A stretch of 64,000 nucleotides of DNA from contig NZ_CP108882.1 of NCBI RefSeq assembly GCF_036347055.1, forward strand, positions 1,178,001 through 1,242,000. Direction: 5' to 3'. The translations under genes were made by a program, and so were the position numbers. Every line of letters begins with the position of its first letter. Position 1 is the stretch's first letter. This DNA is from Streptomyces sp. NBC_00820. GTDB taxonomy: Bacteria; Actinomycetota; Actinomycetes; Streptomycetales; Streptomycetaceae. Positions 43,504 through 53,800 of this stretch are shown here, piece by piece. The notes beneath the pieces are model-generated. The model did not search any database and had not been told where the DNA came from. It saw only the letters and a list, made by a program, of their open reading frames with translations.

Positions 43504-45116
43504 CGGTGTTCAGCGGACCCGCGCAGTCCTGGTCCCTCGTCGCCTTCTGTTCCGTCGTGGCCCTGACCCTGCTGCTGTGCGTGATCACCGGCCCCGAGGG
43601 AGACGACCTGGCCGAGTTCTACACCGGCTACAGATCCCTCTCGCCGCTGCGCAACGGGCTGGCCGTCGCCGGCGACTACATCTCCGCCGCCACCGTCCTG
43701 ACCATCGGCGGGATCATCGCCCTGTGCGGTTACGACGGCGTCGTCCTGGCGCTCAGCGCGCTGCTGTCGCTGCTCCTGCTGATGTTCCTGCTCGCCGAAC
43801 CCCTGCACAACACCGGCCGCTACACCATGGGCGACGTCCTCGCCCGGCGCCACCCCTCACGTTCCGTACGGGTCACCGCCTGTGCCGTCACCCTCGTCGC
43901 ACTGGTCCCGATGATGGTCGTGCAGCTCGCCGGCGTCGGTGAACTCCTCGCCTACGTCCTCGGTTTCAGCGATGCCGCCATGAAGAGCGGCTGCGTGGCC
44001 GGGGCCGGAATCCTCATGATCAGTTACGCGGCCCTCGGCGGGATGCGGGGCACCGCGCTGGTCCAGATCCTCAAGACCGTCATGCTCCTCGCCTCGGGAC
44101 TGGTCGTCAGCGTCCTGATCCTGCGTACCTTCGGCTGGAGCCCCGAGACCCTGTTCCGCACCGCGGCACGGCAGAGCGGCGCGGGACCCGGCTATCTGAG
44201 CTGGGGTCTGCAGTACTCCAGCAGCCCCCACCCCGCCCTGGACATGGCCAGCACACAGTGCGCCATCGTGCTGGGCGGCGCCTGCCTGCCGCACGTGACC
44301 ATGCGGATGTACACCGCCGGCACACCGCGCCAGGTGCGCCGTGCCATGTCCTGGGCGGTCTCGTCGGTGACCCTGTTCATCCTGATGCTCACGCTGGTCT
44401 GCACGGGCGCCACCGCCCTCCTCGGCAGCGCCCGCGTCTCCGCCGCCGACCGCCACGGCTCCACGGCGTATCTCCTCGGCGCCCGCGCCGCGTTCGGGAC
44501 CGATCTCTCCCGGCCCGAGAGCCTGCTCTTCGCCGCCGTCACCACGGCTGTCTTCCTCACCCTCCTCGCCTCCGTCGCGAGCATGACGCTCGCCTGCGCC
44601 AACGCCCTCGCCCACGACCTGACGGCCTCCCGCCCCACTCCCCCGGCGCCGGGACGCGAACTCACGCTGGCCCGCGCGAGCGCCCTCGCGGTCGGTGTCC
44701 CGGTCATCCTCCTGGCCGCCCTCGCGCAGCACCGCAGTCTTCAGCCGCTGGCCACCGTCTCCTTCACCCTCGGTGCCTCCGCCATCGCCCCCGCGCTGCT
44801 CTACACGCTCTTCTGGCGCCGCTACACCCGCGCGGCGCTCCTCGCCACGCTCATCGTGGGCACGCTGAGCGTCCTCGCGCTGACCCCGGGCACCACCCTT
44901 GTCTCCGGAACGCCGTTGTCGGCCTTCCCCGAAGCCGACTTCGCCTGGTTCCCCTACAACACGCCCGCCCTCGCCTCCGTCCCCGCGGGCTTCATCGCGG
45001 GGTGGATCACGACGCTGCTGTCGGGCAGGCGCGCCGGTGAGAGGGAGCGCGCCCGCTACGAGACGCACGAGCGGCGTCTCCTCACCGGCCCTCCGCCCCC
45101 GAACCAAGCACCCTGA
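43500..45116 (+). CDS. Sodium:solute symporter (SSS family, ActP-like)
   Basis: 538 residues from GTG 43500. About 13 helices. SSS hallmarks: AEFYTGYRSLSPLRNGLAVAGDY, SAATVLTIGGIIALCGYDG, ISYAALGGMRGTALVQI-type GGM segment and LPHVTMRMYT. ActP relatives import acetate and other short monocarboxylates with Na+; the substrate is not certain here. Translationally coupled to the DUF485 gene. Confidence 0.88.
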   Translation: MTVFSGPAQSWSLVAFCSVVALTLLLCVITGPEGDDLAEFYTGYRSLSPLRNGLAVAGDYISAATVLTIGGIIALCGYDGVVLALSALLSLLLLMFLLAEPLHNTGRYTMGDVLARRHPSRSVRVTACAVTLVALVPMMVVQLAGVGELLAYVLGFSDAAMKSGCVAGAGILMISYAALGGMRGTALVQILKTVMLLASGLVVSVLILRTFGWSPETLFRTAARQSGAGPGYLSWGLQYSSSPHPALDMASTQCAIVLGGACLPHVTMRMYTAGTPRQVRRAMSWAVSSVTLFILMLTLVCTGATALLGSARVSAADRHGSTAYLLGARAAFGTDLSRPESLLFAAVTTAVFLTLLASVASMTLACANALAHDLTASRPTPPAPGRELTLARASALAVGVPVILLAALAQHRSLQPLATVSFTLGASAIAPALLYTLFWRRYTRAALLATLIVGTLSVLALTPGTTLVSGTPLSAFPEADFAWFPYNTPALASVPAGFIAGWITTLLSGRRAGERERARYETHERRLLTGPPPPNQAP

Positions 45117-45185
45117 GCGGCAAAGGACGTGGCCCAGGGGGAAGGGCCGGTTGCGGGCGGCGCGTCGTCCGTGGCTCCGTGGTCC

Positions 45186-45923
45186 CTACCGGTGTTCGGG
45201 GTTCTCGTAGTCGCGGCGGCAGCCGGCGTCCCAGGCGGTGCGCTGGTTGCCGTAGGCGGGAAAGCCGCCGAGGTCCTTCAGCGCCCGGGCCATGTGCAGC
45301 AGGTTCCAGGTCATGAAGGTGGTGTTGCGGTTGGTGAAGTCGTTCTCCGGACCGCCGGAGCCGGGATCGAGGTACGAGGCACCGGGGCCCGCCTCGCCGA
45401 TCCACCCGGCGTCCGCCTGGGGCGGGACGGTGTAGCCCAGGTGCTGCAGGCTGTAGAGGACGTTCATGGCGCAGTGCTTGACGCCGTCCTCGTTGCCGGT
45501 GATCAGACAGCCGCCCACCCGGCCGTAATAGGTGTACTGCCCCTCTTCGTTGAGCAGGCTGGAGCAGGCGTAGAGGCGTTCGATCACCCGCTTCATCACC
45601 GAGCTGTTGTCGCCCAGCCAGATGGGGCCGGCCAGTACCAGGATGTCGGCCGCCAGGACCTGCCGGTACAGGTCGGGCCAGGCGTCCCGCTCCCAGCCGT
45701 GCTCCGTCATGTCGGGCCACACGCCGGTGGCGATGTCGTGATCCACCGCCCGTACGACGTCGACGTGCACGCCCTGGGCGTCCATGATGGCGGTGCTGCG
45801 GTCGATCAGCCCCTGGGTGTTGCTCGTCTGCGGCGAGCGCTTGAGGGTGCAGTTGATCACCATGGCCCGCAGGTCGTCGTACCTGGCCGGCGGTGCGTCG
45901 GTGGCGGGCGACGAAGCAGTCAC
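45186..45923 (-). CDS. Flavodoxin-like NAD(P)H-dependent FMN reductase family protein
   Basis: 245 residues from GTG 45923, which has GGGAGG about 5 nt upstream; ATG 45953 is possible. The FMN-binding loop TLKRSPQTSNT, WLGDNSSVMKRVIERLYA and GGCLITGNEDGVKH fit the family of flavodoxin-like reductases. Role in quinone or metal reduction is possible but unproven. Converges with the symporter. Confidence 0.85.
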   Translation of the reverse strand: MTASSPATDAPPARYDDLRAMVINCTLKRSPQTSNTQGLIDRSTAIMDAQGVHVDVVRAVDHDIATGVWPDMTEHGWERDAWPDLYRQVLAADILVLAGPIWLGDNSSVMKRVIERLYACSSLLNEEGQYTYYGRVGGCLITGNEDGVKHCAMNVLYSLQHLGYTVPPQADAGWIGEAGPGASYLDPGSGGPENDFTNRNTTFMTWNLLHMARALKDLGGFPAYGNQRTAWDAGCRRDYENPEHR

Positions 45924-46074
45924 ACGGTCCTCCCAGAGCCCCTGCCGCCGCACGGATCACGGCGGTGCGTCCACATCCGGACCCAGCGTGCGAGCCGACC
46001 GCGGCAGCTGCCACCGCACGCCTCCGAATGGCCCCGGAGGTGCGGCTGCGGCTGCGCCGCACGGTGGGACGCGC

Positions 46075-46752
46075 TCAGGAGCGGGCGCGCAGGACCACGA
46101 AGTGGCGGTCCGCCGGGGAGGTGGTCCACTCCTCGACGGCCGTCCAGCCCGACAGCCGACCGTGCCGAATCAGGGCGCGGGTGCCGACGACGGCCCAGGA
46201 GAAGACGGGGCTCGCGGCCCGCTGCCCGACGTGGATACGGACGCGCCGGCGTTCGTCCACGTCGTCGCGGGAGGTTTCCACGATCAGCAGCCCATGCTCA
46301 TGCACGAGGTCCCGGACCCGTCGCAGGAGCCGGCGCGGTTCGCCGCCGATGCCGATGTTCCCGTCCATGAGCAGCGCCGTGTCCCACCTGCCCTCCTCCG
46401 GCAGCGGACCGAACACCGACCCGCTGCGTGCGGCCCCGCCCCGGGAGACCGTCGCGACGACGGCCGAGGGACACACGTCGATCCCCAGCGCGCTGTGCCC
46501 GCGCAGGGTCAGGGCCTCGACGATCCGCCCGGCCCCGCAGCCGATGTCCAGCACCCGGCCCTCGCACCGCTCCACGACCGACCGGTCCCCGGTGTCCGCC
46601 CGCCGGCACCACCTCCCGACGTCGAGAGGCAGGCACCACCCCTCCCCGTCGCGCAGTGACAGATCGCCCTCCCGCGCGTCGACCGCCTGCGCGTAGAGGC
46701 CGCTGTTCCAGGGCTCCGGGGGGCTTGCCCCGGCCGAACCGGCAATGCTCAC
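46075..46752 (-). CDS. SAM-dependent class I methyltransferase
   Basis: 225 residues from GTG 46752 (GGGGAG just upstream); ATG 46800 is an alternative. The SAM loop VLDIGCGAGRIVEAL, then GIDVCPSAVV, ALLMDGNIGIGG and LLIVETSRDD mark a Rossmann methyltransferase. The substrate is unknown; no biosynthetic neighbour gives a clue. Confidence 0.82.
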   Translation of the reverse strand: MSIAGSAGASPPEPWNSGLYAQAVDAREGDLSLRDGEGWCLPLDVGRWCRRADTGDRSVVERCEGRVLDIGCGAGRIVEALTLRGHSALGIDVCPSAVVATVSRGGAARSGSVFGPLPEEGRWDTALLMDGNIGIGGEPRRLLRRVRDLVHEHGLLIVETSRDDVDERRRVRIHVGQRAASPVFSWAVVGTRALIRHGRLSGWTAVEEWTTSPADRHFVVLRARS

Positions 46753-47095
46753 ACGCGCTCCCCGCTGCCCCGGCCCGACAGGCCACGTCTTCTCCCACAT
46801 CCTGACCGACTCGCACGCGCCAGGAGATCAGCTCGGCTCCCGTTGTACTGCGACCGGCCGACCGAGCGGTGCGTACGACACCGGGCGCCCCCTGTTCCGG
46901 GCTGACCCGGCGCCGCGCCGCCCGCCACGCCGTCGCGGCGGACACGGGGAATCCGCTCCCGCCCCGGCCGCGGATGGGTGAAGCCCCTCCCGTTCGCCCG
47001 AAAGGAGCAGGGTGGGTCGAACGCGTGTCGCCCCGAGTACGACGACCAGGCGATGCCGAGCGTTGCCGAGCCCGAGCGATGCCGAGCCCGGGCGG

Positions 47096-47482
47096 TCAGG
47101 GCTGGACGAGGCGGTGGAGGGCGAGGCGCGCGAGGGGGGCGTAGGCGGCGAGCAGGGGCGCGGGTCCCTGCAGGACGAGGCTCGTCTCGCTTCCTTCGGC
47201 ATGGGCGCGCACGTCGTGTCGCAGCCGAAGCCGGGCCGGGCCCAGGCGCACGCGCCAGGTCCAGCTGCGCTCTTCCTCGTCGACATCCTCGACGAGGAAG
47301 GCGATGCGGATGCCCGCGAAGGTCTGGACCGTGCCGCTCAGCCCGGGAGACACCTCCCGGCGGTCCGCGTGCACGGCCCTGATCTGCGGCGACCACGACG
47401 CCCACTGGTCGAGGCACGTGTAGCGACGCCAGACGGTGTCCGGCCGAGCCGGTCCGACGGCTCGGAGGGTCATGCGGCCCAT
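47096..47482 (-). CDS. SRPBCC (START/polyketide cyclase-like) protein
   Basis: 128 residues from ATG 47482 (ATG 47473 also fits). It begins with MTLRAVGPARPDTVW, then WSPQIRAVHADRREVSPG, RIAFLVEDVDEEERSWTW and a C-terminal amphipathic helix, the helix-grip layout of SRPBCC proteins that bind hydrophobic ligands. A 24-codon frame starting at 47546 overlaps its start and could be a leader, but nothing else supports it. Confidence 0.75.
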   Translation of the reverse strand: MGRMTLRAVGPARPDTVWRRYTCLDQWASWSPQIRAVHADRREVSPGLSGTVQTFAGIRIAFLVEDVDEEERSWTWRVRLGPARLRLRHDVRAHAEGSETSLVLQGPAPLLAAYAPLARLALHRLVQP

Positions 47483-47654
47483 GGCCGACTGGTGTCCTCG
47501 GTGGCGCGGCGAACGGTCGTCTCGACGTGTCGCGGCTGCTCCATGACGGCACTCCCACCCGTCGCGTCGGCTCGGCGGTGCCCCACCCCCTTCCACCATC
47601 ACGGCAGACCGCACCGCCCGCATCCTCAAGGCGCTTGCCCGGTACGGGCCGGAC

Positions 47655-47689
47655 GGCGTGCGGCGCGTACCGGGCACGCGCCGTACGCC
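47655..47689 (-). terminator. Hairpin downstream of the GH32 gene
   Basis: GGCGTGCGGCGCGT (47655-47668) pairs with ACGCGCCGTACGCC (47676-47689), one mismatch, 7-nt loop, about 48 bp past the GH32 stop. Confidence 0.65.
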
Positions 47690-47736
47690 GCGTCCGACCG
47701 TGCGCTCCGGGCCGTCGCGCGGAGCCGCGGCGGCGC

Positions 47737-50151
47737 TCAGCCGACGGTCAGGTTCTGCGCCACCGTGTTCCCCGCGAAGGCGTTCACGCCGAACAGGCCG
47801 CTCGGGTAGGTGTCGTCGGTGGCGTCGATGACCGGGTCGGCGCCGTTGCCGAGCCAGACCCGGATGCGGTCGCCGGCCGTCTGCACCTTCAGGTGGTAGG
47901 TGCGGCCCTCGACGACGGTCGTCCTGAACACCGCTATGTCCCTGCCGGGACGCCAGAGTTTCACCACGCCACTGGTGTCGATGTTCGCCGTGTAGCCCGC
48001 GCCACCGGACTCGGCGCGGAAGGTGAGACCGGTGGCGGTGCCGTTGGTGACCGACAGGTCGCCCTGGTAGGTGAAGTCCGTGCCGGTGCGGTCGCTGAGG
48101 TAGAAGCCGTCCTGCGCGCCGCTGCCGTGCAGCCCGTCGGGCTCGACCGTCCAGGTGCCGCCCCGCGGGGTCCACCGTCCCGCGGGGAACGCCGCGAAGC
48201 CGCCGGATCCGGTGTCGAGGTTCCGCACCGTCGCCGTACCGTTGTAGACGTTGGCGCCGAACAGGCCGCTCGGGTAGGTGGCGTCGGTCGCGTCGATGAC
48301 CGGATCCGTACCGTTGTCGAGCCAGACCCGGATGCGGTCACCGGCCGTCTGCACCTTCAGGTGGTGGGTGCTGCCCGCCGCGATGGGTGTGGCGTACGTG
48401 GCGATGTCCTTGCCGGGACGCCACAGTTTGACGACGCCGCCGGTGTCGATGTTCGCCGTGTACCCGGCGCCCGCCGCGTTCGCGCGGAAGGTGAGACCGC
48501 CGGCCCGCGCGGAGTCGAGGCTGATGTCGCCCTGGTAGGTCGCGTCGCTCCCGCCGGTCGCGCTGAGGTAGAAGGCGTCACCGGAGGCGGAGACCCGCTT
48601 CCCGCCGCTGACGTCGCTCCAGGTCCCGCCCGAGGCGTGCCAGGGGCCCTTCAGGTTGCTCGACAGCGTCGACTGGCCGGTGCCCCAGCTGGTGTTGAGG
48701 CGTGTGAAGGTCGCGCTGTCCAGCCTCACCCTGCCCCCGAGGGAGAAGAGTCCGATTCCCTGGCTGTCGGCGGAGGAGTCGAAGTCGGCGTTGTCGGACA
48801 GGGAGTACAGACCGCCGTCGGCGAAGATCTCCAGCTGTCCCCGGTCCACGAGGACGCGCATCGTGACCTTGCCGTTCCTCGGCTTGAGCGGCTTGCCCTG
48901 GAGCGTCTGGGCCTTGGTGTCGTAGACCACCCTGCGGTCGGCGGTGCCGTCCGAGCGCAGATGCAGGTCGAAGCCGAACTGCGCGGCCGTGGCGCCCGTG
49001 ACGTCGAACTGCGCGTTCAGTTCGTAGGTGTCGGCCCTGACCCCGGACAGGAGGTTGCCCGTCCCGGCGGTGTCGAGCGTCCGGTCCTTCCAGGTCTGGC
49101 TGTCCGAGGCGAGGGATTCCAGCTCGGCGACGGGCGTACGGGTGACGCGGGGGCCGTCGGGGGTGGTCACCAGGGCGAGGGCCGCCGGGAAGGTGGCGTT
49201 GCCCGTCCAGGTGCTGCCGTGGTTTCCGCCCTGCCAGGCCATCTGCACGGTACGCCCGTCGGGCATGCCGGTGAACGTCTCGGCCGCGTAGAAGCCGCCG
49301 CCCGCGTAGGTGGTGCCGAGGTCCATCTGCCGCGGCTGCGTCCAGTCCGTGGCGAAGGTATTGCCGTCGAAGGAACCGACGACGTACTGGCTGGACGCGG
49401 ACGTCATGACCCACTTCTGCCGGCCGGCGTCGCCGTCCAGGGCGAGGGGGTACAGGTCGGGGCACTCGAAGAGCCACGGCGCGGCGAAACGGCTGGCGAA
49501 GGTCCAGTCCAGCAGGTTCGCCGAGGTGTAGATGTTCACCCCGTTGCCGCCCTGGGAGGACCACACCACCATCGCCCAGCGGTGCCTGGCCGCGTCCCAG
49601 AAGACCTTCGGGTCACGGCTCTCGTCCGGGATGTCGATGACCTTGCGTCCTTTGTCGTACGCCTGGAAGGTCCGCCCGTCGTCGTTGCTGTAGAAGACGC
49701 TCACGCCGTCGGTGTTGGAGAACACGACGATCGGGTCGAGCGAACCGGTCCTGAGGCCTGAGGTGTTGTCCTTGTCGACGACGCCGCCGCCGGAGAACAG
49801 CGTGCCCGGATGGACTCCGGGTTCCAGGGCCACCGGCTTCTGCGTCCAGTGGACCAGGTCGGGGCTGGTGGCGTGGCCCCAGTGCATGGTGTCCCAGGCC
49901 AGGCCGTGCGGGTTGTGCTGGTAGAAGAAGTGATAGAGCCCGTTGGCGTGGACGAGGCCGTTGGGATCGTTCATCCAGCCGGACCGGGAACTGAAGTGGA
50001 ACTGGCCCCGGTACGGCTCGCTGTAGGTGGTCGGCGGGTAGGGGAACTCCGGATAGTCCTGCACGGTCCCGGCGACCGCCGGCGTGCTCGGAACGATCGC
50101 GGCCAGGACCGCGGCCAGGGAGACGAGCAGGGCCCAGGCTCTTCGACGCAT
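47737..50151 (-). CDS. Secreted GH32 fructanase (levanase/inulinase-like) with two C-terminal repeat domains
   Basis: 804 residues. The signal peptide ends near AVAG (28). The five-bladed GH32 propeller (about 45-350) shows WMNDPNG with nucleophile Asp62, RDPK near 180 and FECPDL with acid/base Glu near 232. A beta-sandwich module follows to about 500. Two tandem ~145-residue concanavalin A-like domains end the protein; both contain GLTFRA, GYTANID, VVKLWRPG, HLKVQTAGDRIRVWL and DPVIDAT. It should hydrolyse levan or inulin outside the cell, with the repeats binding or positioning substrate. A LacI-type operator sits in the promoter. Confidence 0.93.
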   Translation of the reverse strand: MRRRAWALLVSLAAVLAAIVPSTPAVAGTVQDYPEFPYPPTTYSEPYRGQFHFSSRSGWMNDPNGLVHANGLYHFFYQHNPHGLAWDTMHWGHATSPDLVHWTQKPVALEPGVHPGTLFSGGGVVDKDNTSGLRTGSLDPIVVFSNTDGVSVFYSNDDGRTFQAYDKGRKVIDIPDESRDPKVFWDAARHRWAMVVWSSQGGNGVNIYTSANLLDWTFASRFAAPWLFECPDLYPLALDGDAGRQKWVMTSASSQYVVGSFDGNTFATDWTQPRQMDLGTTYAGGGFYAAETFTGMPDGRTVQMAWQGGNHGSTWTGNATFPAALALVTTPDGPRVTRTPVAELESLASDSQTWKDRTLDTAGTGNLLSGVRADTYELNAQFDVTGATAAQFGFDLHLRSDGTADRRVVYDTKAQTLQGKPLKPRNGKVTMRVLVDRGQLEIFADGGLYSLSDNADFDSSADSQGIGLFSLGGRVRLDSATFTRLNTSWGTGQSTLSSNLKGPWHASGGTWSDVSGGKRVSASGDAFYLSATGGSDATYQGDISLDSARAGGLTFRANAAGAGYTANIDTGGVVKLWRPGKDIATYATPIAAGSTHHLKVQTAGDRIRVWLDNGTDPVIDATDATYPSGLFGANVYNGTATVRNLDTGSGGFAAFPAGRWTPRGGTWTVEPDGLHGSGAQDGFYLSDRTGTDFTYQGDLSVTNGTATGLTFRAESGGAGYTANIDTSGVVKLWRPGRDIAVFRTTVVEGRTYHLKVQTAGDRIRVWLGNGADPVIDATDDTYPSGLFGVNAFAGNTVAQNLTVG

Positions 50152-50231
50152 GCGAACCCACTCTCGGCGCTTGGGCGGACGGGCAGGACGGCAGTGACGG
50201 CAGGACGGGCAGGACGGACGGGCACCGACAG

Positions 50232-50268
50232 ATGAGTCAGGGACATGACATCCATGACAACGTTATCG
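50232..50268 (-). promoter_or_regulatory. Promoter with LacI-type operator for the GH32 gene
   Basis: On the minus strand -35 TTGTCA (complement of 50255-50260), 17 bp, -10 ACTCAT (complement of 50232-50237). The -35 lies inside a LacI/GalR-like site TGACAACGTTATCG (50255-50268), with the AACGTT core typical of the family. The site is about 105 bp upstream of the GH32 ATG and would repress by blocking RNA polymerase; no LacI gene is in the window. Confidence 0.55.
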
Positions 50269-50418
50269 CCCGCGACCGCCCGATGTCCGATGATGGGACC
50301 GCACGCCCGACTCGTCAACGCCGCGCGGTTCGCGCCGACCGGCCAAGGGCGCCGGGCATTGAGCCGCGGGCCCGTCGGCGCATGGCCTGACGAGGAACGA
50401 CGCGGCAAGTGGGAGACG

Positions 50419-50640
50419 GTGAGCCGGGTGTCCACGCTCGAACGCCTCCTGGTGGTGCGTACCTCGGACATCGACGAGTTCCGGGTGAACTTCGCCCAGC
50501 ACCTCACCCGCACAAGCTGACGCCGGTCGGCCCCTCGGGTGTCGTACACACCGGCCTGTCCGTGGTCGACCTCGGGCCGGTACGCCTGATCCACGGGAGC
50601 AACGCCGGGCCCGATCCGGTTCCGCGCCGGTATGGACCCG
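50419..50640 (+). pseudogene. AraC-family regulator remnant (N-terminal domain, frameshifted and truncated)
   Basis: Frame 1 from GTG 50419 reads STLERLLVVRTSDIDEFRVNFAQHLT and then hits TGA at 50518-50520. The next frame continues with PHKLTPVGPSGVVHTGLSVV and LGPVRLIHGSNAG, which is the onward sequence of an AraC_binding_2 domain. One missing C in the run at 50507-50509 would restore the frame. The similarity stops near 50640 and no AraC DNA-binding domain follows. It lies divergent to GH32. Confidence 0.7.
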
Positions 50641-50826
50641 CGTCGCCGTTGCCGAAGGCGGCCTTGCGCTCCTCGGTGAGGCCGGTCCGCGTGTCGACGA
50701 CGTCCGCCCCCTCCACCTCTCGACGGGACCGACCGTGCGCGGGCAGCCTTCACGGCAGGGCCCTCGTGACCAGGTAAAGAAGAGGTACTTTCGGCCGCCG
50801 GCCCTTGAAGAGAGAGTGAAGTTCCT
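50641..50826. other. Spacer after the AraC remnant
   Basis: No gene supported. A minus-strand frame within 50504-50716 carries VVDTRTGLTEERKAAFGNG, which looks protein-like but was not recognised; it may be another gene fragment. Confidence 0.35.
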
Positions 50827-53800
50827 GTGAGCATCCACTGGACTCCACACTTTGATCAAGGAATGCACTTGCCCGCTCTCAGAGCTGCGAGACGCACGGC
50901 GGTCCTGGCCGCCGCGGCGCTCACGCTGAACATCACGCTCGCCGCCGGGATCGCCGGCTCCGCGGTGGCCGCCCCGGCCCTGTCACGGTCCGACGCGCAG
51001 GCGGACGGCACGACGGGGGACGGCACGGCGGGGGACGCGGCATCCGCCCTGTCCGAGGCCTCGGACACCGGCGAACCGGTCCACATCACCGGACTGGACG
51101 ACGAGTTCTCGACCACCTACGCCAACCCCGACGGCACGCTCACCACGCAGCTGTCCGAGGGCCAGCAGCGCATCGCGCACGCGGACGGCACCTACGCCCC
51201 CGTCGACCTCACCCTCCGACGCGTCGGCAAGCACGGCTGGATGCCGAGGAACTCGCCGGTCCCCGTGGTGATATCCGGCGGCGGTTCGCGCACCGCCGCC
51301 ACCATGACCAAGAGCGACGGCTCGAAGGTCGGCGTCGGCTGGCCCTCGCGGCTGCCGGCGCCCAAGGTCCACGGCGGTGTGGCGACCTACCGGGTGTCCG
51401 CCGCCGAGAACCTGGTGGTGTCGACCACCGCGAGCGGCTTCACGGCCCATGTCGTGCTCACCGCCCGGCCGTCCAGGAACCTCGCGCTCAAGCTTCCGCT
51501 CGTCCTCGGCGGCAAGGTCGGCGTCCGCCAGACCAGGAACGGCGCGCTCGCCATGCGCAGCGGCACGTCCGGCGTCACCGTGGCATCGGCCCACCAGTTC
51601 ACGATGTGGGACTCCGCGCACGGAGCCGAGGCCGTCCCGGACGACGAGCACAAGGTCGCCACCACGCTGGCCAAGGGCCCGGACGGCAGCACCCTGATGC
51701 AGCTGCGCCCGTCCATGAAGTTCCTGACCAGCCCCCGCACGGTCTACCCGGTCACCATCGACCCGGACATCTCCTCGCTCAGCCGCGTCGGCGACACGTA
51801 CGTCTACACCGGCAACACCACGCCCGAGATCAGCAGTTACCGCCTGATGGTCGGAACGTGGGACAGCGGCACCACGAACTACCGCTCGTACCTGAACTGG
51901 AAGCTCGACGCGATCCTCGGCAAGCACGTGGTCAGCGCCCAGCTGAAGCTCTACCAGTACGACGCCAACACCTGCACGCCGCAGCCGATATCCATCCATC
52001 CGCTCGACTCCGGCTTCTCCTCGTCGACCGTGTGGGCCAACAAGCCGGTCTCCGACTACACCGCGAGCTGGTGGGTCAGCGACAGCTTCAACCACGGTGA
52101 CGAGACCGACGGGTGCGCCAACGCCTCCGAGACCGTCGACATCACCAAGATCATCAAGGGCTGGGTGGACGGCACCCACGACCAGCACGGCATCGTGATG
52201 AACAACGCCGGCGACGACCTCACCTACGGCAAGCGCTTCTGCTCGATGAACCCGGATTCGTCGCACAGCTCCTGCAACACCGCCACGCGTGAGCCCACTC
52301 TCGCCGTCACCTACAACACCCTGCCCGCCAAGCCTTCCGGCCTCCAGGCCACCCCGGGCAGCACCTCCGGCAGCGCCGCCTACGTCACCTCCACCACCCC
52401 GGCACTGGCCGCCCTGGTCAAGGACGCCGACGCCAACAGCCTCACCACGCAGTTCTCCCTCGCCACCAGCGCCGGCACCGTCGTCGCCACGGGCTCCGGA
52501 GCCTCGGTGGCGTCCGGCGCCAAGGCCGCCTGGTCGGTCCCCGCGGGTGTCCTCTCCGACCGTACGGCGTACAAGTTCCAGGTCCGCAGCAGTGACGGCA
52601 CCGACTACTCGGCCTGGTCCAGCTGGCTGAACTTCACCGTGGACACGTCCAAGGCGCCCAAGCCCCCCGCCGACCTTCCCACCGCGCTCCAGAGCGGCGC
52701 GACCCAGACGCTCACCCCCATCCTGTCCGGCGTGGCCTCCGCTCCGTCCGGCAACACCGTCCAGGCCGACTTCCTGCTCTACGACTCCACCGGCGCGGCC
52801 CTCGGCGGCAGCCCGCTGGCCACGATCGGCACGGGCAACGGCGAACGGGCCGCGGTGCAGGTCCCCGCGGGTCTGCTCAACGACGGGTCCACGTACACCT
52901 GGAAGATGCGGGCCTGCTCCAACAGCCGCTGCTCCGGCTACACCGACCCGCAGAGCTTCACCGTCCACCTCCCGGGTGCGCCGGCCACGCCCACCACCAC
53001 CACGACGGTGATCGGCAGCTCGGCAATGACCCAGGCGACCGTGGACACGGGAGCCACCGACTGCTCCGGTTCCGCGTGCACCGGCACGAAGGCGAGCACG
53101 CTGAAGGTCGGCGCCTCCGGCACCACGCACTGGCGCGGTTACGTCCTGCCCGACCTGTCCTCGATCCCCTCCGGCGCCCAGGTCACCTCGGCGACCCTGA
53201 GCATGGGCACCGCCGGCTGCATGGGCGGCTGCGAGGCACACGACATCGAGGTCCATCCCCTCAACGCCGACTGGGCCACCGACGGCACCGGCACCGACCT
53301 GGTCGCCGCGGCCAGCGGCGACACGCTGGACGTGAGCGCCGCCGACCCGGCCGCGCTCGACGTCACCTCAGCCGTCCAGCTCTGGCTCGACGGCTCGAAT
53401 CCCGATGAGGGACTCGCGCTGCAGGCCGCGGACGAGGGCTCCGACACCACCACCGGCGCCACCTACCCGGCCTCCGGCACCAAGCTCACCGTCACCTACC
53501 TCGTACCCGGTGCCCCCGACGCGCCCACCGCCGTCACCGCCACGCCGGCCTCCTCCGGACTGCTGGTCCACTGGAACGCCCCGGAGAACACCGGCTACTC
53601 CGGCGACATCACCTCGTACACCGTGACCGCCTACACGGCCGGCACCACGCAGGCCGCGCAGACCACGGTCGACGCCGCGACCGTCGGCACCACGGCCGTG
53701 CTCTCCGGTCTCGTCAACGGCGGCGGATACACCGTCACGGTCACCGCGACCACCTCCCACGGCACCAGCGCCCCCGCGACGTCCGCGCTGACCAGGCCCG

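Noticed and set aside
47472..47546. 24-codon frame before the SRPBCC gene
   Set aside because: Too short and without a ribosome site or conservation evidence; kept only as a possible leader.
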